In this document: one piece after another, positions 42,594-51,363 of the stretch
Layout of the letters: each line of letters begins with the position of its first letter
Position numbering within the stretch: position 1 is the stretch's first letter
Source: Flavobacterium sp. UBA4098
Lineage (GTDB): Bacteria > Bacteroidota > Bacteroidia > Flavobacteriales > Flavobacteriaceae
Direction: 5' to 3'
Assembly: GCA_002382495.1 (NCBI GenBank)
Contig: DFXW01000041.1
Span: 27,464 to 91,463 of the forward strand
Length of the DNA: 64,000 nt
The notes under the pieces: generated by a model
The model's input: only the letters and a program-made list of their open reading frames with translations
Told to the model about the DNA's origin: nothing
Databases searched by the model: none
Position numbers and translations under genes: made by a program

Positions 42594-43328
42594 TTGAATT
42601 GGGATATATTACATTTTTTTAATACAATATCGTTGTCTTATTTGGAAGACAGGGCGCTTTTGTTGAATAGAAAAGAAATAAAATTTATTATTCCAATAGC
42701 ATTACTCGAATCGATTTTAAATGATTGTAAAAACGATTATGACTTATTAAAAATAAATGAGTTGACCGAATTTAAATACAGTACAAATTACTATGATACA
42801 TCTGATTTAAAATTCTATTTTGACCATCATAATAGGAAGGGCAATAGGTTTAAAATTCGCGAAAGGGAATATAATCAAACGGGTCAAAAATACATAGAGG
42901 TAAAAACCAAAACTAATAAAAACTTGACCATTAAATTTAGAAATATAATCAACAATTGGTCTGAATCCAAAGAGTTTATTGAAGCTCACACTAAGATTAT
43001 TGGATCCGATTTGCATCAAAGTTTGTGTTCTGAATACACAAGAATAACACTACTCCATAAACAAAAAAAAGAAAAAGTAACATTGGATTTTAATTTAACT
43101 TTCTTTGAAAAGCAACAATTCATTCAATATAATAATCTTGTAATTGCCGAGGTAAAAGCAGATAATATTTCAACAATTCATTTTAATACAATTATGAAAA
43201 AACACAAAATTAGATCGGGTTCTTTAAGTAAATATTGTTTGGGACTAATTTCATTGAATCCAACTTTAAAGAAGAACAACTTTAAAATGATCTTTAATCA
43301 ATTTATAAACGCAAACAACAATGGATAA
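42594..43328 (+). CDS. VTC-domain protein (polyphosphate polymerase type)
   Basis: From the TTG at 42594, 244 residues. The frame is open back to an ATG at 42363, but those 77 codons are very AT-rich and read as non-coding, and the ATG is 1 base from the divergent gene start; a GTG at 42486 is a third option. VTC-domain features: LLNRKEIKFIIPI (N-terminal basic motif), YYDTSDLKFYFDHHNRKGNRFKIREREY, EVKTKTN, and the C-terminal VIAEVKAD Glu. The fold is shared with the yeast Vtc4 polyphosphate polymerase and with CYTH/triphosphate tunnel enzymes. It overlaps the DUF4956 gene by 8 bases. Confidence 0.82.
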   Translation: MNWDILHFFNTISLSYLEDRALLLNRKEIKFIIPIALLESILNDCKNDYDLLKINELTEFKYSTNYYDTSDLKFYFDHHNRKGNRFKIREREYNQTGQKYIEVKTKTNKNLTIKFRNIINNWSESKEFIEAHTKIIGSDLHQSLCSEYTRITLLHKQKKEKVTLDFNLTFFEKQQFIQYNNLVIAEVKADNISTIHFNTIMKKHKIRSGSLSKYCLGLISLNPTLKKNNFKMIFNQFINANNNG

Positions 43329-43905
43329 TACAGTATTAAACGTCATATTTAATTTATTAGGGTTTCGATATTTGTTGAATTTACTCACCGTTTTTATTCT
43401 TTTTCGTTTCATATATTATAAAAATTATAAAAAAATCGATTTGTTTTTAACTTTTTTCGGTTTCAATTCTATCATTTTTTTCATTTCATTTATGTTGAAT
43501 AAAGTTGAAATGAGTACTGGAGCAGGCTTTGGATTATTTGCGGTTTTTTCGGTTTTGCGTTATAGGACTGAAGGCATTGGGCCAAAAGACATGACCTATT
43601 TGTTTTTGAGTATTTCGATTGGTTTACTAACCGCAATTGGACCTCCAGACGGAATTGAAATTGTTTTGTTTTGTTTTGTAATTATTGCATTGACTTACAT
43701 TCTTGAAAATTCTCTTTGGGGTAAAAAAGAAGTGTCAAAAACAATCATTTTTGACTCTCTTGATTATATCAATCAATCTAAACAATCGGAATTAATGAAA
43801 GAGTTAAAAAACAAAATAGGTATTGAAATTCATAGATTATCGGTTGACAACATTGATTATTTGAAAGACTCTTGTACTATTACAATTTACTACTATGAAA
43901 ATTAA
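43321..43905 (+). CDS. DUF4956 membrane protein
   Basis: 194 residues. Four predicted membrane helices (about 12-30, 38-60, 82-102 and 105-125). The conserved DUF4956 motif SVLRYRTEGIGPKDMTYLF lies near residues 79-97, and a cytosolic C-terminal domain follows. It overlaps the VTC gene by 8 bases and the next gene by 11, so they are translationally coupled. In other bacteria DUF4956 and VTC genes are found together, and a role in polyphosphate or polymer export is proposed on that ground. No catalytic residues are known. Confidence 0.9.
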   Translation: MDNTVLNVIFNLLGFRYLLNLLTVFILFRFIYYKNYKKIDLFLTFFGFNSIIFFISFMLNKVEMSTGAGFGLFAVFSVLRYRTEGIGPKDMTYLFLSISIGLLTAIGPPDGIEIVLFCFVIIALTYILENSLWGKKEVSKTIIFDSLDYINQSKQSELMKELKNKIGIEIHRLSVDNIDYLKDSCTITIYYYEN

Positions 43906-44596
43906 ACTAAACGGTTTACTGTATGTAACAATAGTTTTTATAGCTATTCATACTGACGATTTGTTTGCATAAACATCAAAGTCGGATCCCAAGGATAATC
44001 AGGGATGGTTTGGAGCTAAATTAAAATTGGATTTGCCAAACGGCTGGGAAACCAGCTTAGATTTTCAAACGAGATTTATCAATGACTTACAATTGTACAA
44101 TGGCTCCTACAGCTCAGTTGGAATAACAAAAAAAATAAACAAGACAATAGAGCTTCAATCAGATTATAGATTGGCCTTAGTACAAAAAGGCACTTATCAT
44201 CGTATTAGTTTTGGTGGAGAAGCAACGAAAGAAATTGATCGTTTTAAATTGGGTTTTCGATTGTTGATACAAAATCAATTACAAGATTTTGAAGACGAAT
44301 TAAAAGAAAACCAAAAAGAAGGGTATTGGCGTGCTCGCTTTGAAACTAATTACGCACCAACGGATCGGATTGATCTGTATATTTCTACTGAACCAATAAT
44401 AAAATTTGGAGAAACTCGTGCTATTGACAATTGGAGAAACACGGCAGGGATTAAAATAAAAGTAGCCAATAGTACAAAACTAAACTTGTTTTATATCTAC
44501 CGTTTAGATTATGCAAAAGCTACTTATGACAGATTGTTTCAAGTCATTGGAGCGAATATAGAGTATTCTCTTAGGCTAAAAAAAAGAAACAAGTAA
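43895..44596 (+). pseudogene. DUF2490-like outer-membrane protein with an in-frame stop after the signal peptide
   Basis: The ATG at 43895 overlaps the DUF4956 stop and gives a good signal peptide of 25 codons (MKIKLNGLLYVTIVF...DDLFA). The next codon, 43970-43972, is TAA. The frame then stays open to the stop at 44596. It continues TSKSDPKDNQGWFGAK and then a DUF2490-type barrel (WETSLDFQTRFINDLQLYNG, WRARFETNYAPTDRIDLYIS, NLFYIYRLDY). In proteins of this kind, the residue after the signal cleavage Ala is often Gln, so a CAA to TAA change would explain it. Downstream ATG at 44027 would give 189 residues with no export signal. The remaining frame is intact, so decay would be recent, or there could be read-through or a sequencing error. 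Confidence 0.78.
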
Positions 44597-44599
44597 CAA

Positions 44600-46048
44600 T
44601 TAAAAAGTTGCAATTTTAGAATCTATCCAAGCCAACCTATTCGTGAGATAGGTTTTTAATTCATTAACGCTGTTGTTATAATTATTAGTAATACCCGTCC
44701 ACTTGGTATAATTTCTAATAATGGCATTATTATTAGTTAAATAGCTTGCAGTAGTAGTAGTTAATTCGAGCACTTTTGAAGTACTAAGTGCATTTGCACG
44801 TAATTCTGTCCAGCGTGATTTTAATTCACTTCTAAATTGCGGATCTTCCATAAGTCGTTTCCACCAAAAAGGAACCATCCAAGCGTCATTTGTCACATAA
44901 CTATTATAGTTATATATCCAATCGTTAACAGGAACTCTTCCTCCAGTGCCATACCCGATATTCAAATCCCAAATAGGTCCCATTTTTAACTTTCCACCTC
45001 GGGCTTTGTGCATATAGGTACTTAAACGATAACCGTCAATATTACCTGCCACTTCGTTGATAATAAATAAATCAATAAAACTTTTTCTATCAATAAAATT
45101 AGTATAGGTTCTGGTGTTCGTAGAGAAATTATCGGTTAGTAATGCGGTTTCAAAATCATTTACATAATTCTTTATATAGGCTTTTTGAGAAGCATTAATG
45201 GTTTCAGCTTTGGGATAATCGTAAACAAAATAAGTTTCTAAATATTTGTTGCTATGGTATGGAGCACCATATGCAGGAAAAGCAATCCGATTACGATTGA
45301 TATCATAATTAGATCTAAAACTATTGAATTCTGTATAGCGACAATCGTCATCCCAATTAGTATCATAATAAGAAAGGGGATGCGTTCCTAAAACATCACT
45401 TCCGGATGTTTTATCAATTTTTAAAATATAACCCCCAGTAATTTTTGCTGCGTCAGTATCAGCAGCTATTAATGATTCAATGTTGATTCTGTCTGGTCCT
45501 CTTTTTAATTTTTCCATCAAAACATAGACTCCAATATATACTCCGTTCAACTCTACTTCCACAAATTTAGAGCGGCTGGAATAATTACCCATATTGCGAA
45601 ACAATTCATAGCCAAGATAATGGTACATTAACGTTCGGTCAAATATGGTATTCGGCGCCTGAAACACATCTCCGGTCAAAATCCAATCTTCCTCGGCGGG
45701 AAAACCTAAAATACTTACATCTTTCCCTTTTCCACTAGCATCTCGAGTTTCTATACCAAATGATTTTTTGTCGGAAATTCGATACGAAGTAGATCCTCTA
45801 TATTCAATACCAATCGTGCTATTCAAAACTCTTTTTTTATTGATATAAATTTCCATTTCACCAGCAATTTTAGGTTCGTTTAAAACAGAAGAGATGGTTT
45901 TAATTTTAATATAAGGCAATTCACTATTTCCTATATCAATAGCTGAAACTAAAGGTTTTGTTTCTTGAGAATCAACAGGCTCATCTTTAGAACAGTTGAT
46001 GAAAATCAGTACAAAAATTACTAAGAAAAAGTGTTTTATTTTAAGCAT
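44600..46048 (-). CDS. CotH-kinase family lipoprotein
   Basis: 482 residues. Lipobox Cys in IFINCSKDE near residue 19. The CotH protein-kinase-like domain spans about 60-400: RGSTSYRISDKKSFGIETRD, YVLMEKLKRGPDRINIE (with the invariant-type Lys) and the catalytic GPIWDLNIGYG. CotH proteins are atypical kinases that phosphorylate surface proteins. It is convergent with the interrupted DUF2490 gene, 3 bases away. CotH, VTC and DUF4956 genes are often grouped, so they may act in one pathway. Confidence 0.9.
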   Translation of the reverse strand: MLKIKHFFLVIFVLIFINCSKDEPVDSQETKPLVSAIDIGNSELPYIKIKTISSVLNEPKIAGEMEIYINKKRVLNSTIGIEYRGSTSYRISDKKSFGIETRDASGKGKDVSILGFPAEEDWILTGDVFQAPNTIFDRTLMYHYLGYELFRNMGNYSSRSKFVEVELNGVYIGVYVLMEKLKRGPDRINIESLIAADTDAAKITGGYILKIDKTSGSDVLGTHPLSYYDTNWDDDCRYTEFNSFRSNYDINRNRIAFPAYGAPYHSNKYLETYFVYDYPKAETINASQKAYIKNYVNDFETALLTDNFSTNTRTYTNFIDRKSFIDLFIINEVAGNIDGYRLSTYMHKARGGKLKMGPIWDLNIGYGTGGRVPVNDWIYNYNSYVTNDAWMVPFWWKRLMEDPQFRSELKSRWTELRANALSTSKVLELTTTTASYLTNNNAIIRNYTKWTGITNNYNNSVNELKTYLTNRLAWIDSKIATF

Positions 46049-46083
46049 AGAATTATGGTATAAATTATAAAAGTATTAAAAAT

Positions 46084-46099
46084 ATTATCAATTGATAAT
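46084..46099. other. Perfect 16-bp palindrome between divergent genes
   Basis: ATTATCAATTGATAAT lies between the CotH start (46048) and the -7 box of the divergent lipoprotein gene (46170). Its place and symmetry suit a dimeric regulator site, which is inference. Confidence 0.4.
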
Positions 46100-46169
46100 T
46101 TGAAGTCTTTTATATTCAAAATGGAGTTGTTAATCTTTCTAAGGAATTCCGTATTGTAAATATAGTTTG

Positions 46170-46177
46170 TAACTTTG
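46170..46177 (+). promoter_or_regulatory. -7 box of the lipoprotein-mfd operon
   Basis: TAACTTTG matches TAnnTTTG, 14 bases before the ATG at 46191. A TTG is present at 46154-46156, but at only 13 bases. Confidence 0.45.
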
Positions 46178-46190
46178 TGAACCAATAAAA

Positions 46191-46799
46191 ATGGATATGA
46201 AATACTCGGCAGTTCTTTTATGCGCTCTTTTTTTTCTAATGGCTTCATGCAAAGAGGACAATCAGCAACCTAATGCCGAAAATAAAAAAGCAGCTCAAAA
46301 AAAGGAAGTGATTTATAAAAACATCAGCAAAAGCTGGGATTTTTATGCTGTACCAATTAACACCACTTCAGAACAAAGTGTTGCAAGTTGGACTGAATTT
46401 CGTCAATTCTTAGAAGAATTAGGTCAAAAACCCAGTAAAACGATTAGTGCATTTCAGAAAAAAGCAGCAGAGCTTTCCAAGAAAGTGGTGCTACTCAATA
46501 ATAACATACCCTACCAATTCCAACAACCGCAAATCAAAAGTAGAATAGGCACTTTAATTACGAAAGTGCGTTTATTGGATTTATTCATTCACTTGGATGC
46601 TATTCCGGATAAAAAAGTAGTTGTTTTGATAAGCGAAATCAATGCAGAGTTGGTTTCTTTGCAAAGACAAATGGATAAAATTACCGAAAAAAGTAAAATT
46701 CCAGTTGAGGAAGGTGAATCGGATATGTTGAGAATGCTTGACACTACAAGAGCAATTCCAAATACAACAGTAGACCCTAATCTCCCACGCGTTGAGTAA
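46191..46799 (+). CDS. Lipoprotein overlapping mfd, unknown function
   Basis: 202 residues; a second ATG at 46197 is an equally good start. Lipobox Cys in FLMASCKEDN near residue 21. The mature part is helical and charged (VASWTEFRQFLEELGQKPSKT, LISEINAELVSLQRQMDKITE), with a coiled-coil-like stretch near the C terminus, and no enzyme motif. Its stop overlaps the TTG start of mfd by 8 bases, so the two are co-translated. Why an outer lipoprotein is coupled to a repair factor is unclear. Confidence 0.82.
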   Translation: MDMKYSAVLLCALFFLMASCKEDNQQPNAENKKAAQKKEVIYKNISKSWDFYAVPINTTSEQSVASWTEFRQFLEELGQKPSKTISAFQKKAAELSKKVVLLNNNIPYQFQQPQIKSRIGTLITKVRLLDLFIHLDAIPDKKVVVLISEINAELVSLQRQMDKITEKSKIPVEEGESDMLRMLDTTRAIPNTTVDPNLPRVE

Positions 46800-49700
46800 A
46801 ACTATCTATTCTATTTACGACAATTCGCCTAAAACGGAGCAAATTTCGACGCTTTTAGGGCAAAATAACACTCCAAAAATACAGCTGTCTGGATTGGTGG
46901 GATCCTCTATTTCATTTCTAATTCGCTCTCTTTTTAAAAAATCAGAACTACCTTTTTTATTGATTTTAAATGACAAAGAAGAAGCCGCTTACTATTTGAA
47001 TGATTTAGAACAAATGGTGGGCGACCAAGATGTATTATTTTATCCCGCTTCTTTTCGACGCCCCTATCAAATAGAAGAAACCGATAATGCGAATGTGTTG
47101 CTTCGTGCCGAAGTTTTAAACCGCATCAACTCACGCAAAAAACCAGCTATTATTGTAAGTTATCCTGAAGCGCTTTTTGAAAAAGTGGTCACTCGAAAGG
47201 AATTGGATAAAAACACCTTGAAAGTCGCTGTGGGCGACCAAATTTCGATTGATTTTATCAACGAAGTGTTGTTCGAATACGAATTCAAAAGAGTGGATTT
47301 TATAACTGAACCTGGAGAATTTTCGGTTCGAGGCGGAATCGTTGATGTGTTTTCATTTTCTAATGATAATCCGTACCGAATCGAGTTTTTTGGCAACGAA
47401 GTGGATAGTATAAGAACCTTTGATGTGGCTACCCAATTGTCATTGGAACAACAAAAGAAAATTGCCATTATTCCAAATGTAGAAAATAAATTTTTACAGG
47501 AAAATCGAGAAAGTTTTTTGGATTATATTTCTGAAAAAACGGTGCTTTTTATTCAAAATACCGAAGGCTTTTTAAGCCAATTGGACAAGCAATTTGCCAA
47601 GGCTGAAGAAGCGTTTGAAAAACTATCAAAAGACATTAAACACGCCACGCCAGAGCAATTATTTTTGAATCAAGAACAATTTGTGAAACGCGCACTGAAT
47701 TTTTCGGTGGTGGAATTGGCATCTAAACCAATATTTAAAACGATCAAAAAGTTCGATTTTCATACGCAGCCGCAACCCTCTTTCAACAAACAATTTGATT
47801 TGTTGTTGAACAATTTGAACGACAATCATTTTAATGGTTACAAAAACTATTTGTTCTGTTCCAATGACAATCAAGCCAAGCGTTTTCATGATATTTTTGA
47901 AACCTTGGATGAGGCAAATTCAGAGAATATTCGCAAGCAATACAATACCGTTGTTTTGCCTTTGTACCAAGGATTTATTGACGAAGAAAATCAAATCACC
48001 TGCTATACCGATCATCAGATTTTTGAACGTTATCATAAATTTAGCATCAAAAACGGCTATTCCAAAAAGCAAAACATTACCCTGAAAGAACTGACTTCGC
48101 TTTCGGTAGGAGATTATGTTACGCATATCGATCACGGAATTGGAAAATTTGGCGGTTTACAAAAAATACAAGTCGAAGGCAAAACACAAGAAGCGATTAA
48201 GTTGGTGTATGCCGATAATGATATTGTGTATGTGAGTATTCACTCCTTGCACAAAATTTCAAGATACAATGGCAAAGACGGCACGCCTCCTAAAATTTAT
48301 AAATTAGGGTCGAATGCTTGGAAAGTTTTAAAACAAAAAACCAAAGCCCGCGTCAAACATATTGCGTTCAATTTGATTCAGCTGTATGCCAAAAGACGTT
48401 TGGAAAAAGGCTTTCAATATGCGCCGGATAGTTATTTGCAGAACGAATTAGAAAGTTCGTTTATCTACGAAGATACGCCGGACCAAATCAAATCGACTCA
48501 GGAAGTAAAAGCCGATATGGAAAGTGATCGCCCGATGGACCGCTTGGTGTGTGGCGATGTAGGTTTTGGAAAAACAGAGGTGGCCATTCGTGCCGCTTTT
48601 AAGGCGGTGGACAACAGCAAACAAGTTGCTGTTTTGGTGCCCACAACTATTTTGGCCTACCAACATTACCGCACTTTTTCGGAACGATTGAAAGACATGC
48701 CGGTAACCGTCGGTTATTTGAACCGATTTAGAACGGCCAAACAAAAAGCTGAAACCCTCAAGCAATTAGCCGAAGGGAAACTAGATATTGTTATTGGAAC
48801 CCATCAGTTAGTAAACAAAAATGTGGTTTTTAAAGACCTTGGCTTATTGATTGTAGACGAGGAACAAAAATTTGGGGTAAACGTCAAAGACAAACTCAAA
48901 ACAATCGCTGCCAATGTAGATACGTTGACCCTAACGGCTACGCCCATTCCGAGAACCTTACAATTCTCGTTGATGGCAGCCCGCGATTTATCGGTAATCA
49001 CCACACCACCGCCGAATCGTTATCCTATTGAAACCAATGTGGTGGGCTTCAATGAAGAATTGATTCGCGATGCCATTTCCTATGAAATTCAACGTAACGG
49101 TCAAGTCTTTTTTATCAATAACCGCATAGAAAACATCAAAGAAATTGCGGGAATGATACAGCGATTAGTGCCTAATGCCCGCGTTGGAATTGGGCATGGC
49201 CAAATGGAAGGTGCTAAACTCGAAGAATTGATGTTGGCATTTATGAATGGCGAGTTTGATGTTTTGGTAGCGACCACCATTATCGAAAGCGGTTTGGACG
49301 TCCCAAATGCCAATACGATTTTCATTAACAATGCCAATAATTTTGGATTGTCTGATTTGCATCAAATGCGAGGTCGTGTGGGACGAAGCAACAAAAAAGC
49401 GTTTTGTTATTTCATTTGCCCACCTTATTCTGCCATGACAGATGACGCTCGAAAACGAATTCAGGCTTTGGAACAATTTAGTGAATTGGGTAGCGGATTT
49501 AATATTGCCATGAAAGACTTAGAAATTCGTGGCGCAGGTGATTTGTTAGGAGGAGAACAAAGTGGTTTTATCAACGAAATTGGGTTTGACACCTATCAAA
49601 AAATCATGAATGAAGCCATCGAAGAGCTGAAGGAAAACGAATTCAAGGAGCTGTATCCTGAGAAAAATGATATTGAAACCAAAGAATATGTCAAAGACTT

Positions 49701-50157
49701 GCAATTAGATACCGATTTTGAATTATTGTTCCCAGATGAATATATTAATACGGTTTCGGAACGATTGCTATTGTACAATGAGTTGGCTGACATCAAAGAC
49801 GAAACATCACTTTTGGCCTATGAAAACAAATTGATTGACCGTTTTGGTCCGTTGCCAAAACAAGCAATTTCTTTGTTAAGTAGTATGAAAATCAAATGGA
49901 TTGCCACAGGCTTAGGTATTGAAAAGCTGGTCATGAAACAAGGCAAAATGATTGGGTATTTTGTGTCTGATCAACAGTCGAATTACTACCAATCAGGACG
50001 TTTTCATCAAGTATTGCAGTTTGTGCAAAAGCAAAGTGCATTGTGCAAAATGAAAGAAAAACAAACACCTAATGGATTACGATTGTTATTGACGTTTGAT
50101 AATGTGAAATCAATTCGCAGAGCATTAGAGTTAATGGAATTGATGGGTAACCAATAA
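46792..50157 (+). CDS. mfd: Transcription-repair coupling factor Mfd
   Basis: 1121 residues from a TTG codon at 46792. The N-terminal UvrB-like homology region (about 1-350, with GDQDVLFYPASF-type and SVRGGIVDVFSF motifs) binds UvrA. The CarD-like RNA-polymerase interaction domain has VGDYVTHIDHGIGKF (about 440-455). The RecG-like translocase has Walker A GDVGFGKTE (about 588-596), DEEQ motif II near 689, TATPIPRTL and the conserved QMRGRVGRS helicase motif VI. A C-terminal TRCF domain follows. It removes stalled RNA polymerase and recruits UvrA to lesions. It ends at a strong terminator. Confidence 0.97.
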   Translation: MSKTIYSIYDNSPKTEQISTLLGQNNTPKIQLSGLVGSSISFLIRSLFKKSELPFLLILNDKEEAAYYLNDLEQMVGDQDVLFYPASFRRPYQIEETDNANVLLRAEVLNRINSRKKPAIIVSYPEALFEKVVTRKELDKNTLKVAVGDQISIDFINEVLFEYEFKRVDFITEPGEFSVRGGIVDVFSFSNDNPYRIEFFGNEVDSIRTFDVATQLSLEQQKKIAIIPNVENKFLQENRESFLDYISEKTVLFIQNTEGFLSQLDKQFAKAEEAFEKLSKDIKHATPEQLFLNQEQFVKRALNFSVVELASKPIFKTIKKFDFHTQPQPSFNKQFDLLLNNLNDNHFNGYKNYLFCSNDNQAKRFHDIFETLDEANSENIRKQYNTVVLPLYQGFIDEENQITCYTDHQIFERYHKFSIKNGYSKKQNITLKELTSLSVGDYVTHIDHGIGKFGGLQKIQVEGKTQEAIKLVYADNDIVYVSIHSLHKISRYNGKDGTPPKIYKLGSNAWKVLKQKTKARVKHIAFNLIQLYAKRRLEKGFQYAPDSYLQNELESSFIYEDTPDQIKSTQEVKADMESDRPMDRLVCGDVGFGKTEVAIRAAFKAVDNSKQVAVLVPTTILAYQHYRTFSERLKDMPVTVGYLNRFRTAKQKAETLKQLAEGKLDIVIGTHQLVNKNVVFKDLGLLIVDEEQKFGVNVKDKLKTIAANVDTLTLTATPIPRTLQFSLMAARDLSVITTPPPNRYPIETNVVGFNEELIRDAISYEIQRNGQVFFINNRIENIKEIAGMIQRLVPNARVGIGHGQMEGAKLEELMLAFMNGEFDVLVATTIIESGLDVPNANTIFINNANNFGLSDLHQMRGRVGRSNKKAFCYFICPPYSAMTDDARKRIQALEQFSELGSGFNIAMKDLEIRGAGDLLGGEQSGFINEIGFDTYQKIMNEAIEELKENEFKELYPEKNDIETKEYVKDLQLDTDFELLFPDEYINTVSERLLLYNELADIKDETSLLAYENKLIDRFGPLPKQAISLLSSMKIKWIATGLGIEKLVMKQGKMIGYFVSDQQSNYYQSGRFHQVLQFVQKQSALCKMKEKQTPNGLRLLLTFDNVKSIRRALELMELMGNQ

Positions 50158-50161
50158 GAAC

Positions 50162-50195
50162 AAAAAAGCCTCCAAATTAGGAGGCTTTTTTGTTT
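50162..50195. terminator. Terminator of mfd, probably bidirectional
   Basis: A perfect 12-bp stem AAAAAAGCCTCC (50162-50173) / GGAGGCTTTTTT (50180-50191), with loop AAATTA and T runs on each side. It lies between mfd and the convergent gene at 50205. Confidence 0.92.
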
Positions 50196-50204
50196 ATAAT
50201 GAAT

Positions 50205-50861
50205 TTAGTTTTTCAAATCCTTAATTACTTTGAAAGCTACATCGACTTCATTTTCGCTAACTAATATGGTAAACTCATTGGATGTTGAAATTACCTCATT
50301 GATAATGATTCCTTCCCAAGCCAAGCGTTGGAAAATGAAATAATAAATTCCTGGAACTACAATATTTTCTTTGGGTAATTTTACGGTAATAGAAGCTAGA
50401 TTTTCTAGTTTTTGAATCAATTTTTCGTTGGCAAAATGTTTGTCAACCAAATGATTTACGCTGCTACTCACTACAATATTTGTTTCATTTACCCCTCTTG
50501 ACGAAGTATAAAAAATATCGGAATGACTATTAATGTCTGTGATTAAATCGGCTTGTTTGTTCAAAACAGTTTCAGAAGCGGCAAAAGTGTAATCAGTCAG
50601 TTCAGAACGAACAGTAATTTCTCCGATGTTTTTGATGACTTTATTGATTTTGTGATTCAATTTAAAGTCCAATTCTTCGGTCAACCTTTTCAAGGCCATT
50701 ACAATAGCGCCTTGTTTTACTTCTTTGCCAAATTCATTCTCTAATTCACTCATAATATTGCGTGATAGCGAAGTCAAATTAATGATTCCTAGCGATAAAG
50801 CATTCAGTAAAAAGGGTTTTGTTTTGATGTAATTTTCTACAATGGACGAAACAGTTTTCAT
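50205..50861 (-). CDS. Winged-helix plus ACT-like protein, unknown function
   Basis: 218 residues, no membrane parts. The N-terminal half (about 1-75) looks like a small DNA-binding helix-turn-helix (SLSRNIMSELENEFGKEVKQGAIVMALKRL). The C-terminal half has the beta-alpha-beta pattern of an ACT domain (ITVKLPKENIVVPGIYYFIFQRLAWEGI and FTILVSENEVDVAFKVIKDL). I recall similar Flavobacteriia proteins, sometimes labelled as aspartate kinase because of the ACT part, but no kinase domain is present. A small-molecule-responsive regulator is inferred. It has its own promoter. Confidence 0.65.
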   Translation of the reverse strand: MKTVSSIVENYIKTKPFLLNALSLGIINLTSLSRNIMSELENEFGKEVKQGAIVMALKRLTEELDFKLNHKINKVIKNIGEITVRSELTDYTFAASETVLNKQADLITDINSHSDIFYTSSRGVNETNIVVSSSVNHLVDKHFANEKLIQKLENLASITVKLPKENIVVPGIYYFIFQRLAWEGIIINEVISTSNEFTILVSENEVDVAFKVIKDLKN

Positions 50862-50930
50862 AGTAGTAGGATTTAGTTGTTGTTTTAAAAATAGTAGTTA
50901 GGGTTGTTGTAGTTGTGTTAAAAACCGCTG

Positions 50931-50962
50931 CAAATATAAATAAAAAAACAATTTGTTACAAA
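50931..50962 (-). promoter_or_regulatory. Promoter of the winged-helix/ACT-like gene
   Basis: On the minus strand, TTTG (50962-50959), 20 bases, then TATATTTG (50938-50931): a close match to the Bacteroidota consensus. The ATG at 50861 is about 70 bases downstream, so the leader is long. Confidence 0.65.
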
Positions 50963-50982
50963 TATAACATCAAAAAAAATAC

Positions 50983-51342
50983 TCAAAAATGAAAAAATGC
51001 GTCCGTAAGGTGTTCAATAACAAATTCTTGCTCTTTTTTACTAATAGCGATGATGTCAAAACGCACCTCAAGATCTAAATCGTTTTCGGTTACATAAGCA
51101 TGAACTGCTTTTACTAATAATTGGATTTTTTTTGGCTTAACAAAGTCTTGTGGAAGACCAAATTCAATAGAAGATCGGGTTTTTACTTCTACAACAGCTA
51201 AGGTGTTGTTTTTTTGTGCCAAAATATCAATTTCAGCTTTTTGAAATACCCAATTGGTTTCCAAAATAGCATAACCATTTTTTTGAAGGTATTCGGCCGC
51301 TAGTTCTTCTCCAAGTTTTCCTAATTCGTTATGTTCGGCCAT
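50983..51342 (-). CDS. YraN family protein (UPF0102, endonuclease-like fold)
   Basis: 119 residues. UPF0102 has a restriction-endonuclease-like core. Visible here are GEELAAEYLQKNGY (about 11-24), NWVFQKAEIDILAQ with Glu37 and Asp39, and AVVEVKTRSS with Glu52 and Lys54, the PD-(D/E)XK-type residues. Role probably in DNA processing or Holliday-type substrates; not established. Its start is 21 bases from the S66 peptidase gene, which lies upstream on the same strand. Confidence 0.92.
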   Translation of the reverse strand: MAEHNELGKLGEELAAEYLQKNGYAILETNWVFQKAEIDILAQKNNTLAVVEVKTRSSIEFGLPQDFVKPKKIQLLVKAVHAYVTENDLDLEVRFDIIAISKKEQEFVIEHLTDAFFHF

Positions 51343-51363
51343 ATCAATGAAGATTAAATAGAG

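Noticed and set aside
44027..44596. Independent short DUF2490 gene starting at the ATG at 44027
   Set aside because: The upstream in-frame part with signal peptide and linker fits the family; the inner start removes the export signal and the first barrel strand.
46036..46248. Minus-strand open frame of 70 codons across the CotH-lipoprotein spacer
   Set aside because: It is antisense to the promoter and start of the lipoprotein gene and has no coding signature.
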